Below are positions 35,781 through 44,281 of a DNA stretch of 64,000 nt, one piece after another (the stretch's first letter is position 1; each line of letters begins with the position of its first letter). A model generated the notes under the pieces. It was not told where the DNA came from and made no database searches. It saw nothing but the letters and a program-made list of their open reading frames with translations. The DNA is from Pseudomonadaceae bacterium (lineage in GTDB: Bacteria; Pseudomonadota; Alphaproteobacteria; UBA2136; UBA6156): positions 248,001 to 312,000 of the forward strand of contig JACKLD010000013.1 in NCBI GenBank assembly GCA_024236095.1. The letters run 5' to 3'. A program made the translations under genes and the position numbers.

Positions 35781-37853
35781 ATGAGCCGTACCCTCACCCT
35801 TTCCTTGCCGTCTCCCGCCGCCTGCACCCGTGCCGTGTTGTTGGTGTTTACCTTGCTGTTGCCGGTGTTGTATGACCTGACCGTGCCCGAAGTGGCCGGC
35901 GACATCCGTTGGACATGGACGCACCTTGCCGCTGCGCTTGCGGTGGGCTTGGGCCTGTGGGGGTGGTGGGAAAACAAGACACTTAAACTGACGCTCAGGC
36001 AGCCGGTGATCTTCTGGTGGGCGACGCTGCTGGCGCTGTGGGCGGCGCTCAGCATGGTGGACTCCATCAGTTTCGACCGTGGCATCGTGCTCATCAAGGC
36101 CATGTACGCCCAGTTGATGCTGATGGTCGTCGCGTATCTGGTGGCCAGCCCGGCCTTTGCCAAGCGCTTGGCGTGGACCATGGCGCTGCCGCTGGGATTT
36201 TGCGCCTTTTTGGGCATCTGCCAGTTTTTTGCGTGGAACGACCAGAGCTTCAAGCTGGTGTTGCTGAACACCACCGGCCTTGGCTGGCTGGGTGATGTGT
36301 GGCCCTCCGGCGGCATCATCACCCCGATGGTTGGCTACTTCATGCAAAGCGCGGTGCCCGGAAGCACCTTTGCCAACAAGAACCTTGCGGGCAGCTACAC
36401 GGTGATGATGCTGCCCATCGCGGGCTATGTGCTTGTTTCCGCCCGCAGTATCTGGGCGCGGGGTGTGGCCAGCTTCCTGCTGGCTATCGGCAGCCTGTTT
36501 CTGGTGTATTCCCGCAGCCGCGCCAGCTGGGTGGCGTTGGTCGTCGGATTGGTCGCTGTCGCTGTGGCACTGGTGTTCTCGCCGGTATGGCGGGCGCAGT
36601 TGCGTGCGGGCGTCTCGCGGCGCGGGCTGGCGCTGTGGCTGCTGCCCACCATTCTTGCTTTGGCAGCCTTCGGCAGCGCCACCTCGCCGGTGAAGGGGGC
36701 CCACGCGGTCGACCGCACCCCGCTGCAACAGGTGGAAGCCTTGGCCAAAAGCAGCCGCGATGAAATCGGCGGACGCTTGGCCTACAACCTGAACAGTCTG
36801 GTCATCACCAAGGATTACTGGTTCAACGGCGTGGGGCTGGGCGCCTTTTTCAACATTTACCCGGCGTATCATGATGCCATCGTTTCCACCCCGCCCAACA
36901 GCTACACGGTGATGGCGCGCCCCCAGCGCACCCACACCGACCTGATGCAGGCCTTTGCCGAAATGGGTATTGTCGGCGGTATCGCCTATGCCAGCCTGCT
37001 GCTTTCCGCCTTGTGGATGGCATGGCGGCTGGGACGTGATGCGGTGGCGGGCGAGGCGGGCTTGTTTCCGCTGTTTGCAGGGTGGGCGCTGTTGAATGTC
37101 AGCATCAACGCCTTGATGGATTTCCCGATGCAACTGCCCACCGCACCCGCGTTGGCGGCGCTGCTGATGGGCCTGCTGGCGGCACAGTACGTGCGTGCTT
37201 ATCCCCAGAAGGTTTGGGGCTTTAACCTTACGCTGGCCGCGCCGCGCACCTTGCTGCCGCTGGCGGCAGTGGCGTGGGCGGCCATATTCGGCTGGGCGTT
37301 GTGGGATGATTACAAGTTCCGCCAAGGCAACCAGATTTTGAAGGCGGCGATGGTGCGTATTTATAGCGGTGTTACCGACGATGAAACCCTGCGCTTGGTC
37401 AATCTGGCTCAAGCCACCTACCCTTGGGATCCGCGTATCCAAGAGCACGTGGCGGTCACCTACGCCAACTACAAGGGCAACAAGCCCATGCCGTTGGAAA
37501 CCCGCATCGACACGCTGGAGTGGATGCTCGACCGCGACCCGTGGGGCCCCAACCACTTGGTGAACACCAGCGGCCAATACCTGCAACTGGCGGAGTACTA
37601 CATGGGGCAGGGCAACCGCGCCGCCGCCGACAAGCTGCTGGCACGGGTGGACGAGCTGTTTGCCCGCCTGCAACGCGTGGCGGGCTTCAGCCACTTTACC
37701 TGGGGTATCGGCGGCATGCTCAACCTGCTGCGCGGCAACAACGCGGTGGCGCTGGAAATGCTGGAACGGGCGGTAAAAATCGACCCCAACTACGCCCCGG
37801 CGATCAACGGCATCAACGTGGCGCGGGCGCGGCTGGCCAGTCCGTCATCTTGA
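35781..37853 (+). CDS. O-antigen ligase/polymerase family membrane protein with TPR tail
   Basis: A 690 aa inner-membrane protein with about 11-12 hydrophobic segments over residues 15-480, including a Wzy_C-type block (FLVYSRSRASWVALVVGLV). A large loop follows with GVGLGAFFNIYPAYHD and HTDLMQAFAEMGI, as in O-antigen ligases (WaaL) and polymerases (Wzy). The last 170 residues are tetratricopeptide-like helices (MLNLLRGNNAVALEMLERA). ATG 35781 is favoured; an earlier ATG is possible. Ligase or polymerase cannot be told apart by sequence. With the flanking methyltransferase-like genes, it suggests a small surface-glycan set. Confidence 0.85.
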   Translation: MSRTLTLSLPSPAACTRAVLLVFTLLLPVLYDLTVPEVAGDIRWTWTHLAAALAVGLGLWGWWENKTLKLTLRQPVIFWWATLLALWAALSMVDSISFDRGIVLIKAMYAQLMLMVVAYLVASPAFAKRLAWTMALPLGFCAFLGICQFFAWNDQSFKLVLLNTTGLGWLGDVWPSGGIITPMVGYFMQSAVPGSTFANKNLAGSYTVMMLPIAGYVLVSARSIWARGVASFLLAIGSLFLVYSRSRASWVALVVGLVAVAVALVFSPVWRAQLRAGVSRRGLALWLLPTILALAAFGSATSPVKGAHAVDRTPLQQVEALAKSSRDEIGGRLAYNLNSLVITKDYWFNGVGLGAFFNIYPAYHDAIVSTPPNSYTVMARPQRTHTDLMQAFAEMGIVGGIAYASLLLSALWMAWRLGRDAVAGEAGLFPLFAGWALLNVSINALMDFPMQLPTAPALAALLMGLLAAQYVRAYPQKVWGFNLTLAAPRTLLPLAAVAWAAIFGWALWDDYKFRQGNQILKAAMVRIYSGVTDDETLRLVNLAQATYPWDPRIQEHVAVTYANYKGNKPMPLETRIDTLEWMLDRDPWGPNHLVNTSGQYLQLAEYYMGQGNRAAADKLLARVDELFARLQRVAGFSHFTWGIGGMLNLLRGNNAVALEMLERAVKIDPNYAPAINGINVARARLASPSS

Positions 37854-37901
37854 GGAAATTGCCTTTTGGATGTGGGGAGAGGGGGCTTTCTCCTTGGCGT
37901 G

Positions 37902-37986
37902 TGGTGCGGATGAAAGGACTCGAACCTTCACGGGGTTACCCGCTGGTACCTAAAACCAGTGCGTCTACCAATTCCGCCACATCCGC
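37902..37986 (-). tRNA. tRNA-Leu (UAG)
   Basis: 85 nt including encoded CCA. Acceptor GCGGATG with CATCCGC, anticodon stem CTGGT with ACCAG and loop TTTAGGT, so anticodon UAG. The long variable arm is typical of class II tRNA-Leu. A plausible promoter (TTGCGC, 17 bp, TATGGT) lies upstream on the minus strand. Confidence 0.95.
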
Positions 37987-38049
37987 GCGCGTGGCACCAT
38001 AAAGCCCCTTGCCAAACCGCGCAAGATGTTGCACAACCCAACCGCATGT

Positions 38050-38125
38050 GGCGACCGTAGCTCAGTGGTAGAGCGCTAGATTGTGGCTCTGGATGTCGGG
38101 AGTTCGATCCTCCTCGGTCGCCCCA
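38050..38125 (+). tRNA. tRNA-His (GUG)
   Basis: 76 nt including encoded CCA. Acceptor GCGACCG with CGGTCGC, anticodon loop TTGTGGC (GUG). The genome-encoded base at -1 is G and the discriminator is C, the ordinary bacterial tRNA-His identity set, unlike the derived form of several alphaproteobacterial orders. Confidence 0.95.
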
Positions 38126-38200
38126 TTTCTCTTCATATTCCCTTGCATCGCCTCTGCCGCTCTGGTAAAACGCCGCGCAACAAGGAAAGTATGCACAACC

Positions 38201-39547
38201 ATGGATATCCAAGTTTCCAACGGCGAAGGCCTTCAACGCAACATCAACGTGGTGGTGCCCGCCGCCGAGGTGGATGCCCGCCTCAATCTGGCGTACGAAG
38301 CCGCCGCCAAAACCGCCAAGGTTGATGGCTTCCGTGAAGGCATGGCGCCGGTCTCGGTGGTCAAGGCCAAAATTGCCGACAAGGTGCGCGCCCAGGCCGC
38401 CCAAGAGCTGATTCAGGCTGCCATCGCCAAGGCGGTGAAGGACAATAACCTCAACCTCGCCGGCAACCCCCATGTGCACGCGGGCGATACCCACGAGGAC
38501 GGCCCGATTGCGGTGACCGAAGGGCAGGATTTCAAGTTCCACGCCCACGCCGAAGTGTACCCCACCATTGCGCCCAAGGCGTTTGAGGGCCTGAAGCTGA
38601 CCCGCGAAACCGCCGAAGCCACCGACGAAGTGGTGGACATCGCGCTTGCCCGCCTCAGCCAACAGCTTAAAACCTTCAAAGACAAAGACGGCGCTGCCGC
38701 CACCGGCGACCGTGTGACCATCTCCGGCCAGGGCTACAAGGTGGACGGTGGCAAGGAAGAAGCCTTCGACGGCGGCAAGCTGGAAGGCTTCCCCATCGTC
38801 ATCGGCTCCGGCCAGCTGATTCCCGGCTTTGAAGAAGGTTTGGTGGATGCCAAGAAAGGCGATCAACTGGACGTGGACGTGACCTTCCCCGCCGATTATC
38901 ACGCCGCCGATTTGGCCGGCAAGCCCGCCAAATTCAAGCTGACCATCGACAAGGTGGAAGAAGGTGTGGAAGAGCCGTTGGACGATGCCGCCGCCAAGCA
39001 GCTGGGCTTTGAAGGTTTGGACAAGCTGAAGGAAGTGCTGAAGAACGGTGCCGCGCGCGACTTGCAAACCGCCAGCCAACAACGCCTGAAGCGCCAGATG
39101 CTCGACCAACTGGACGACGCCAACAAGTTCGACGTGCCCGGCGGGCTCATCCAGAACGAACACGCCGCCCTGTGGCGCGCCCAACTGCAAGAGCTGCAAA
39201 TGCGCAAGCTGCCGCTGGAAGCCCTCGGAAAGCCGGTGGAAGAAGCCATTGCCGACCTGCAGCCGCTGGCCGAACGCCGCGTGCGTTTGGGTTTGCTGAT
39301 GGCCGAGATTGCCCGCCTCAACAAAATCACCGTCACCGGCGCCGACCTCGACAAGGCCGTGCAAGCGCAAGTGGAAATGAGTGGCCCGCAAGGCGAGCAG
39401 GTGCAACGTCACTTCATGAAGCCGGAAAACCGCCAGCAACTGGCCGGCCCGGTGCTGGAAGACAAGGTGACCCAGTTCATTCTCGACAAAGCCACCATCG
39501 AAGAAAAGAAGGTGGACGCCAAGGACTTGCTGGACGAACTGCAATAA
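38201..39547 (+). CDS. tig: Trigger factor, ribosome-bound chaperone
   Basis: Binds nascent chains at the ribosome exit. The 448 aa protein has the N-terminal ribosome-binding domain, the FKBP-type PPIase domain (about 150-240, GDRVTISGQGYKVDGG, IGSGQLIPGFEEGLV, KKGDQLDVDVTFP) and the long helical C-domain. ATG 38201 follows AAGGAAAG. The ribosome-binding loop, usually GFRxGK, reads GFREGMAP, so the key Lys is Met; a nearby Lys (SVVKAK) might compensate. It sits 75 bp after tRNA-His. In many relatives tig, clpP, clpX and lon are adjacent; here they are scattered. Confidence 0.95.
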   Translation: MDIQVSNGEGLQRNINVVVPAAEVDARLNLAYEAAAKTAKVDGFREGMAPVSVVKAKIADKVRAQAAQELIQAAIAKAVKDNNLNLAGNPHVHAGDTHEDGPIAVTEGQDFKFHAHAEVYPTIAPKAFEGLKLTRETAEATDEVVDIALARLSQQLKTFKDKDGAAATGDRVTISGQGYKVDGGKEEAFDGGKLEGFPIVIGSGQLIPGFEEGLVDAKKGDQLDVDVTFPADYHAADLAGKPAKFKLTIDKVEEGVEEPLDDAAAKQLGFEGLDKLKEVLKNGAARDLQTASQQRLKRQMLDQLDDANKFDVPGGLIQNEHAALWRAQLQELQMRKLPLEALGKPVEEAIADLQPLAERRVRLGLLMAEIARLNKITVTGADLDKAVQAQVEMSGPQGEQVQRHFMKPENRQQLAGPVLEDKVTQFILDKATIEEKKVDAKDLLDELQ

Positions 39548-39728
39548 GGTGGGCTGACCGCCGATGGGGCGCACTGCTGATGACCGTTTGAACGAACGTG
39601 GGGCATCGGTCGTGCGGTGCCCTTACGGTTGCGGTTGCCCACGCCATCATCCCCATGGAAGCAAGGATGACCTTGATAACGGGTGGCGGCGGGAAGATGA
39701 CGAGGCCGACCAAGCGCAAGAACGATAG

Positions 39729-39756
39729 AAAGCGGGCTGAGGCCCGCTTTGTTTTT
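39729..39756 (+). terminator. Rho-independent terminator downstream of tig
   Basis: AAAGCGGGC, loop TGAG, GCCCGCTTT, then GTTTTT. About 180 bp after the tig stop. The rest of the 39548-39906 gap shows no gene I would support. Confidence 0.8.
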
Positions 39757-39906
39757 GACGTGTTTGTGCGAATGGTTTTCTGTGGCGTAAGAGGGGTGCG
39801 GCGAACGCATTTAGCCAAAGCTTTGTTTTATTTATGTAAAGCCGCTGGCAGCCCTTGTCATCCCCGTGTTTCTTGAATGCGTTTGCCGTGGTAAGGCAGG
39901 GGGGGG

Positions 39907-40554
39907 CTATTCCGTTTCCCGCGCCGGAGCGACAATCAGCAGGTCATCTTTCAGCCGCAGCATGTAGTCGGGGTACTGGAGCACGAAGGCTTGCAACTGC
40001 CCGATGGTCGGGTAACCGCCAAGGCCCAGAAAATCGCGGCTGTCGTCGATGACGACCACATGCCCGCGCACCTTGTGCGAAAGCACCGCGTTGAGTTCGG
40101 CGCCGATGGGGGAATCCAGCACGCCGCGCGCGGTGGCGCCGCCGGAGTAGTGGGCGTCCAGCCAGAACAGGGCGGGAGACTTCAGTTTGGCCAGTGTGCC
40201 TTGGATGAGGTCGCCGCTGTCGCCGCAGAGAAGTTCGACGTTTTTCAGTTTGGCCAGCTTCTTCACGTTGGCCTTGTGCAGTTTCGCGGAAAGCTCGTAG
40301 CTGACGATCTTTTTGAAATGCGGCGCCATGAAGCGCACGGTTTCGCCAAGGTAGGTGCCGGTTTCCACAAAGGTTTCCAGTCCGTAGACCTGTGCGATGT
40401 CGAGCAGCGTGCGACGCTTCATCTCGGGCGTGAGGGCCGGAATGCGGTGGCGTTGGTAACGGTTTTGCAAAATGCGCACAAAGCGGACGGCCCACATCAC
40501 CCAGCGGCCCAGCGCGTAGGTGAGAGGGTTCTTTTTGAAGATGTCGTAGTTCAT
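39907..40554 (-). CDS. Class I SAM-dependent methyltransferase-like protein
   Basis: A 215 aa protein, start ATG 40554 (MNYDIFKKNPLTYALGRWVM). The Rossmann blocks are ETFVETGTYLGETVRFM, KIVSYELSAKLHKAN, LLCGDSGDLI and ALFWLDAHYSGG, a set seen in methyltransferase-fold proteins of polysaccharide clusters. The N-terminal WVMWAVRFVRIL may bind the membrane. It is the second methyltransferase-like gene near the O-antigen ligase. Substrate unknown; a longer upstream frame lacks homology and SD. Confidence 0.75.
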   Translation of the reverse strand: MNYDIFKKNPLTYALGRWVMWAVRFVRILQNRYQRHRIPALTPEMKRRTLLDIAQVYGLETFVETGTYLGETVRFMAPHFKKIVSYELSAKLHKANVKKLAKLKNVELLCGDSGDLIQGTLAKLKSPALFWLDAHYSGGATARGVLDSPIGAELNAVLSHKVRGHVVVIDDSRDFLGLGGYPTIGQLQAFVLQYPDYMLRLKDDLLIVAPARETE

Positions 40555-40699
40555 GGCGGGGGTTATAGCTGATTGTGGCGGTGAAGTCTCGCGTGTGCCC
40601 ATGCCGGATGTCCAAATAAATGCCGAGACACGATGCAGTAGAGTCGGTGCACGAAGCCGCCCCACCCGACGGAGTGCGGTGGTTGCGGAGGGGGCATGG

Positions 40700-40735
40700 G
40701 GGAGGGCGCCTCCCCCGCCAGCGCTCAAGCGCTGG
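40700..40735. other. Two adjacent hairpins in the gap before clpP
   Basis: In the 345-bp gene-free stretch 40555-40899 the only structure is GGGGAGG...CCTCCCC (40700-40717) directly followed by the near-perfect palindrome CCAGCGCTCAAGCGCTGG (40718-40735). No T-run follows, so this is a repeat or processing structure rather than a simple terminator. Confidence 0.5.
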
Positions 40736-40899
40736 TGCTATGAATGTGGGGCCGAGTGGGTGGCGCGTGATAAGCGCCACTTCAAGCGAGGGTGGGCTGT
40801 CGTCCATGAGATAGACTGTGTTGCTCGCTTTACCCCTTGGCGTTGCCGCCAAGCCCCGCTATCATTCCCCGCAAACAACACACAACAGAAAGTGCCCCC

Positions 40900-41505
40900 A
40901 TGTCCTTCCTCGTGCCGATGGTGATCGAGCAAACCGCCCGTGGCGAACGCAGCTACGATATTTACAGCCGTCTGCTCAAAGAGCGCGTTATCTTCGTCAC
41001 CGGACAGGTGGAAGACCACATGGCCAACCTGATTGTGGCGCAATTGCTGTTTTTGGAGGCTGAAAACCCCGAAGCGCCCATCAACCTGTACATCAACTCG
41101 CCGGGCGGGGTGGTAACCGCAGGGCTCGCCATTTACGACACCATGCAGTACATCCGCTGCCCGGTCTCCACCATTTGCGTGGGTCTGGCGGCCAGCATGG
41201 GCGCGTTGCTGTTGGCGGGCGGCGCCAAGGGCCAGCGCTTTGCCTTGCAGCACAGTAAAATCATGATCCACCAGCCGCTGGGCGGCGCGCAGGGGCAGGC
41301 TACCGATATTCTCATCCAGGCTGATGAAATCAAGAAAACCCGGGAAAAACTGAACAAGATTCTGGCCCATCACACCGGCCAAAAAATCGACAAGATTGCC
41401 ACCGATACCGAGCGCGACAATTTCATGACCGCCGACGAGGCCAAGAAATACGGGTTGGTGGATGCGGTGCTCTCTACCCGTGAGGTGCCCAAGGGCAAGA
41501 AGTAA
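40900..41505 (+). CDS. clpP: ClpP protease subunit
   Basis: The 201 aa peptidase barrel that pairs with ClpX or ClpA. The catalytic triad is visible: Ser in GLAASMGALLL, His in LQHSKIMIHQP and Asp in ERDNFMTADEA. ATG 40900 begins MSFLVPMVIEQTARGERSYD, the family's normal mature start, so the propeptide is very short. Length matches. It is alone, with the sigma-54-type promoter of the next operon just downstream. Confidence 0.97.
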   Translation: MSFLVPMVIEQTARGERSYDIYSRLLKERVIFVTGQVEDHMANLIVAQLLFLEAENPEAPINLYINSPGGVVTAGLAIYDTMQYIRCPVSTICVGLAASMGALLLAGGAKGQRFALQHSKIMIHQPLGGAQGQATDILIQADEIKKTREKLNKILAHHTGQKIDKIATDTERDNFMTADEAKKYGLVDAVLSTREVPKGKK

Positions 41506-41547
41506 CGCCTTTGGATTCCACGATAAAAATCGCACCTGCCTAAAAAA

Positions 41548-41564
41548 TTGGCACGCCGTATGCA
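41548..41564 (+). promoter_or_regulatory. Sigma-54 (RpoN) type promoter
   Basis: TTGGCACGCCGTATGCA: the -24 element TTGGCACG is perfect, four bases follow, and the -12 element is ATGCA against consensus TTGCA. GG and GC are exactly 10 bp apart. Predicted start near 41575, only about 15 bp before the ATG of the small lipoprotein gene. Confidence 0.75.
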
Positions 41565-41589
41565 TGGTGTCTCCCGAAAGGAGAACCTC

Positions 41590-41772
41590 ATGCCCCATAC
41601 CGCCTGCCTGACCCGACTGGTCGCACTGATTTCCCTCACCCTGCTGGTGGGGTGTCTGTGGCAGATGGTGGCGATGCACCACAGCGACACGCGGCCCGCC
41701 GCACGCTTTGGCGATGTCGGTCAACCGGGCATGGTGGCTCTCCTGAAAACCAACGGGAGAGAGACCGTATGA
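41590..41772 (+). CDS. Small lipoprotein or membrane protein, coupled to a diguanylate cyclase
   Basis: 60 aa, start set by the SD AAAGGAGA 6 bp before ATG. Hydrophobic residues 8-22 end in LTLLVGC, which fits a lipobox; the remaining 37 residues would be periplasmic. No family. Its stop overlaps the start of the cyclase gene (ATGA), and both are behind the sigma-54-type promoter. It may tether or sense for the cyclase. Confidence 0.75.
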   Translation: MPHTACLTRLVALISLTLLVGCLWQMVAMHHSDTRPAARFGDVGQPGMVALLKTNGRETV

Positions 41773-42422
41773 AGCACGCCCAAACCGCCGCCAGCCAGCA
41801 CCGCAGTGCCGGCAAGCCCATCACCTACTTCCGCTTTGGCCCGCCGCCCGCCGCGCCCGCCAGCATGCAAAACCTGCTGGCCGAGGTGGAACGCCTGCAG
41901 GCCATCGTTTCCACCCAGAACGAGCTGATCGAGCGCCTGCATGTCGCCGCCAACCGCGATGCCATGACCGGTCTTGCCAACCGTCGGGGCATGGAAATGG
42001 CACTGTCGTCGGCCTTGAGCGATTTCCACCGCTACGGCCACAAGGGGGCGGTGCTGCTGCTCGACCTCAACCGCTTCAAACTGGTGAACGATACCTACGG
42101 CCACGCCGCCGGTGACGCCCTGCTGATGCATGTGGCCGATGTCTTGCGCCGCAACGTGCGCGAATCGGACACCGTGGCGCGTTTGGGCGGCGATGAATTT
42201 CTTGTCATCCTGCGCGAGGTGGATGCCCGCGCCGCCAACACCAAGGCGCTGGAACTGCGCCATCTTCTGACCGGCCTGCCGTGCCATGTGGGCGAGCTGA
42301 CCCTGCATGCCGCCGCCAGCATCGGCGTCGCCACCTTCAGTGAGGCCGCCGAGCCGCGCGAACTCCTTTCCCTGGCCGACCAACGCATGTACCTTGCCAA
42401 AAACGCTTCCAAGCGTGCTTGA
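41769..42422 (+). CDS. Cytoplasmic diguanylate cyclase
   Basis: A 217 aa protein. An N-terminal unknown stretch is followed by a coiled coil (LLAEVERLQAIVSTQNELIERL, about 38-60) and a complete GGDEF domain: DAMTGLANRRG, LDLNRFKLVND, RLGGDEFLVIL, and the I-site RESD five residues before GGDEF. Start ATG 41769 has GGGAGAGAGA upstream and overlaps the small lipoprotein stop. Coiled coils before GGDEF often dimerise the cyclase. Regulation by sigma-54 would tie c-di-GMP to a nitrogen, stress or motility signal. Confidence 0.93.
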   Translation: MKHAQTAASQHRSAGKPITYFRFGPPPAAPASMQNLLAEVERLQAIVSTQNELIERLHVAANRDAMTGLANRRGMEMALSSALSDFHRYGHKGAVLLLDLNRFKLVNDTYGHAAGDALLMHVADVLRRNVRESDTVARLGGDEFLVILREVDARAANTKALELRHLLTGLPCHVGELTLHAAASIGVATFSEAAEPRELLSLADQRMYLAKNASKRA

Positions 42423-42493
42423 GTAAGGGCGTGGCGGACGGAGGTGTTTCTCTCCCTGTCCTTGTCAGCCTCTGCCCGCGCCGGTGAAAACAG

Positions 42494-42515
42494 CCCCCGC
42501 TTTTGCGGGGGTTTT
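42494..42515. terminator. Terminator between the cyclase and maf
   Basis: CCCCCGC, loop TTTT, GCGGGGG, followed by TTTT on the plus strand and preceded by AAAA-type bases, so it may serve both convergent genes. Confidence 0.8.
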
Positions 42516-42532
42516 GTTGGGAAGAACCCGGA

Positions 42533-43114
42533 TCAGCAGGTAATCCCCGCCCGTTTCAGCAGTTTCACCGTCTCATACACGGGCAACCCCAAAATGCCCG
42601 AATGGCTGCCATGGACGGTGGGAATCCATGTCTGGCAGACGGGATGCTCGATCTGCAGCGCCCCCGCAATGCCTTTCCAGTTGGCGTCATTGGCCAAATA
42701 AGCTTCAATTTCGGCGTCGGTCAGCTGGCGAAGCTTTACCCAGTTTTGCGAAACCGCTTCGTGCACCTTGCCGCGTGCATCCACCACGCACACGGCGGTG
42801 GGGATATGCACCCGCCGGTTGCTTTGCGCCCGCAGCATGGCGTGGGCCTCCTTCCGCGTGGCAGGTGACTGGATAATGCGGCGGCGGCAGATGATCGGTG
42901 TATCGGCGGCAACCACCACGTGGCCGGGGTTTTGCCCGGCCAGCGCTACCGCCTTGGCGCGGGCCACACGACGCACATAAGCCAGCGGCGCTTCGGCCCG
43001 CAACGGCGTTTCATCCACGTGGGCGGGTTGGATGGAAAACGTCAGCCCAAGGCTCTCCAAAATCACCTTGCGGCGCGGGCTCTGGCTGGCCAAGATAAGC
43101 GGCGGAGTTGTCAT
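42533..43114 (-). CDS. maf: Maf-like nucleoside triphosphate pyrophosphatase
   Basis: Hydrolyses non-canonical or excess NTPs such as dTTP/UTP or 7-methyl-GTP. The 193 aa protein starts with LILASQSPRRKVILESLGL, the family signature, and has VAADTPIIC with the catalytic Asp, plus GIAGALQIEHP near the C-terminus. Subgroup (YhdE or YceF type) not assignable by eye. It is 8 bp from the end of the dcd gene in the same direction, so probably co-transcribed, linking two nucleotide-pool enzymes. Confidence 0.92.
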   Translation of the reverse strand: MTTPPLILASQSPRRKVILESLGLTFSIQPAHVDETPLRAEAPLAYVRRVARAKAVALAGQNPGHVVVAADTPIICRRRIIQSPATRKEAHAMLRAQSNRRVHIPTAVCVVDARGKVHEAVSQNWVKLRQLTDAEIEAYLANDANWKGIAGALQIEHPVCQTWIPTVHGSHSGILGLPVYETVKLLKRAGITC

Positions 43115-43122
43115 AACCCCTG

Positions 43123-44271
43123 TTAATCCATGATAAACTGCTTGGCAAGCTTCAGCCCCTGGCCCGCGTAGTTGGAGCCGATGCCGCTGCCGTAAACGGT
43201 TGTGCTGGGCGCGGCCAGCTTTTCGTACAAAAAGCGTCCGATGGGTTGGCCGTCTTCCAGCACGCAGGGCACGTCGTGGGCGCGCACTTCCAACACCGCC
43301 GTGGTGCCGTGCAGGCCGCCTGCGGCATCGTACCCGAACCCCGGGTCGAAGAACCCCGCATAATGCACCCGAATTTCCCCCACCCGCGTGTCATACGCTA
43401 CCATTTCGGCCGCGTAACCGGGGGGGATGCACACCCCCTCCCGCGAGCAGAAAATGTAAAACTCCTCGGGGTACAAAATCAGCGGACTGGTCTGGTTACG
43501 GCAAATCGGCTCCCAGAAGTTGTGCCAGCCGTAGCCGCCCACGCGGGCCAAATCCACCGGCTGGGTATGGTGTTTGGCGCGGTAGCCGATGATGGGATTG
43601 GCGTCCTCCGGTTTGCCGTGCAAATCGATGCTGAACCATAATCCGTTGCCGATATGCGGTGCCATGTCGTCGGCGCCCAACGGCATTTGCAGGTTGCGCA
43701 TCAGCGGGGTTTGTTGGTGCAGGGCGGTCAATTCTGCGTCGTTCACCGTCACCTCGCCATGGCGCAGCCGCAATTGCGAGAGTCTGTCTCCCGCCCGTAC
43801 CACGATGGGGAAGGTAAGGGGGGAAATCTCCAAGTACATCGGCCCCGCATAGCCCGCAGGAACGGTATCGTAGGTGGAAACCCCGTCCAGCAGCAGCCGC
43901 ACGAAAATATCCAGCCGCCCGGTGCTGCTTTTCGGGCTGGCGGCGCCCCAAATTCCGGCGGGAAGCTTCAGGCCCTCCTGCAACGGCACCACGTAGACGC
44001 CGCCTTTTTCAAGCAGGGTGGGCTGGGTCAGGTCAAGCTCGTACATGGAAAGGTTGCGCAAATGTTCTTCCACCCGCGCGCCCGCTTTGGGCAAGAACCC
44101 CGCCTGCACACGGTAGGCTTTGGGCCCCAGCCGCAAGTCCATGCTGGCGGGTTGGATCTGCCCCTCCAGCAACGGTGATACCGCAACAATCGCCCCTTGG
44201 GCCTGCAGGGTGCTCAGATGGCTGTCGACCAGCACACCAAAAGGAAAGACGGAATCTGTCATCGGGCGCAT
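43123..44271 (-). CDS. dcd: 2'-deoxycytidine 5'-triphosphate deaminase (long, fused form)
   Basis: Converts dCTP to dUTP for thymidylate synthesis. At 382 aa it is the long proteobacterial type, roughly two dUTPase-fold halves fused, rather than the roughly 190 aa E. coli Dcd. Seen are IQPASMDLRLGPKAYRV, the signature SPKSSTGRLDIFVRLL with the catalytic region, and a second half from about residue 190 (YCAYDTRVGEIRVHYAGFFDPGFGY-like block near residue 315). Start ATG 44271 or the ATG 9 bp later. It precedes maf. Confidence 0.92.
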   Translation of the reverse strand: MRPMTDSVFPFGVLVDSHLSTLQAQGAIVAVSPLLEGQIQPASMDLRLGPKAYRVQAGFLPKAGARVEEHLRNLSMYELDLTQPTLLEKGGVYVVPLQEGLKLPAGIWGAASPKSSTGRLDIFVRLLLDGVSTYDTVPAGYAGPMYLEISPLTFPIVVRAGDRLSQLRLRHGEVTVNDAELTALHQQTPLMRNLQMPLGADDMAPHIGNGLWFSIDLHGKPEDANPIIGYRAKHHTQPVDLARVGGYGWHNFWEPICRNQTSPLILYPEEFYIFCSREGVCIPPGYAAEMVAYDTRVGEIRVHYAGFFDPGFGYDAAGGLHGTTAVLEVRAHDVPCVLEDGQPIGRFLYEKLAAPSTTVYGSGIGSNYAGQGLKLAKQFIMD

Positions 44272-44281
44272 GGTAGCAGCA

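Noticed and set aside
35673..37694. Long minus-strand frame extending upstream of the 34743-35672 gene
   Set aside because: It would be antisense to the O-antigen ligase gene. The signal peptide starting at 35672 marks the true start.
39598..39876. 92-codon plus-strand frame in the gap after tig
   Set aside because: It runs through the tig terminator hairpin, has no SD and an unremarkable composition.
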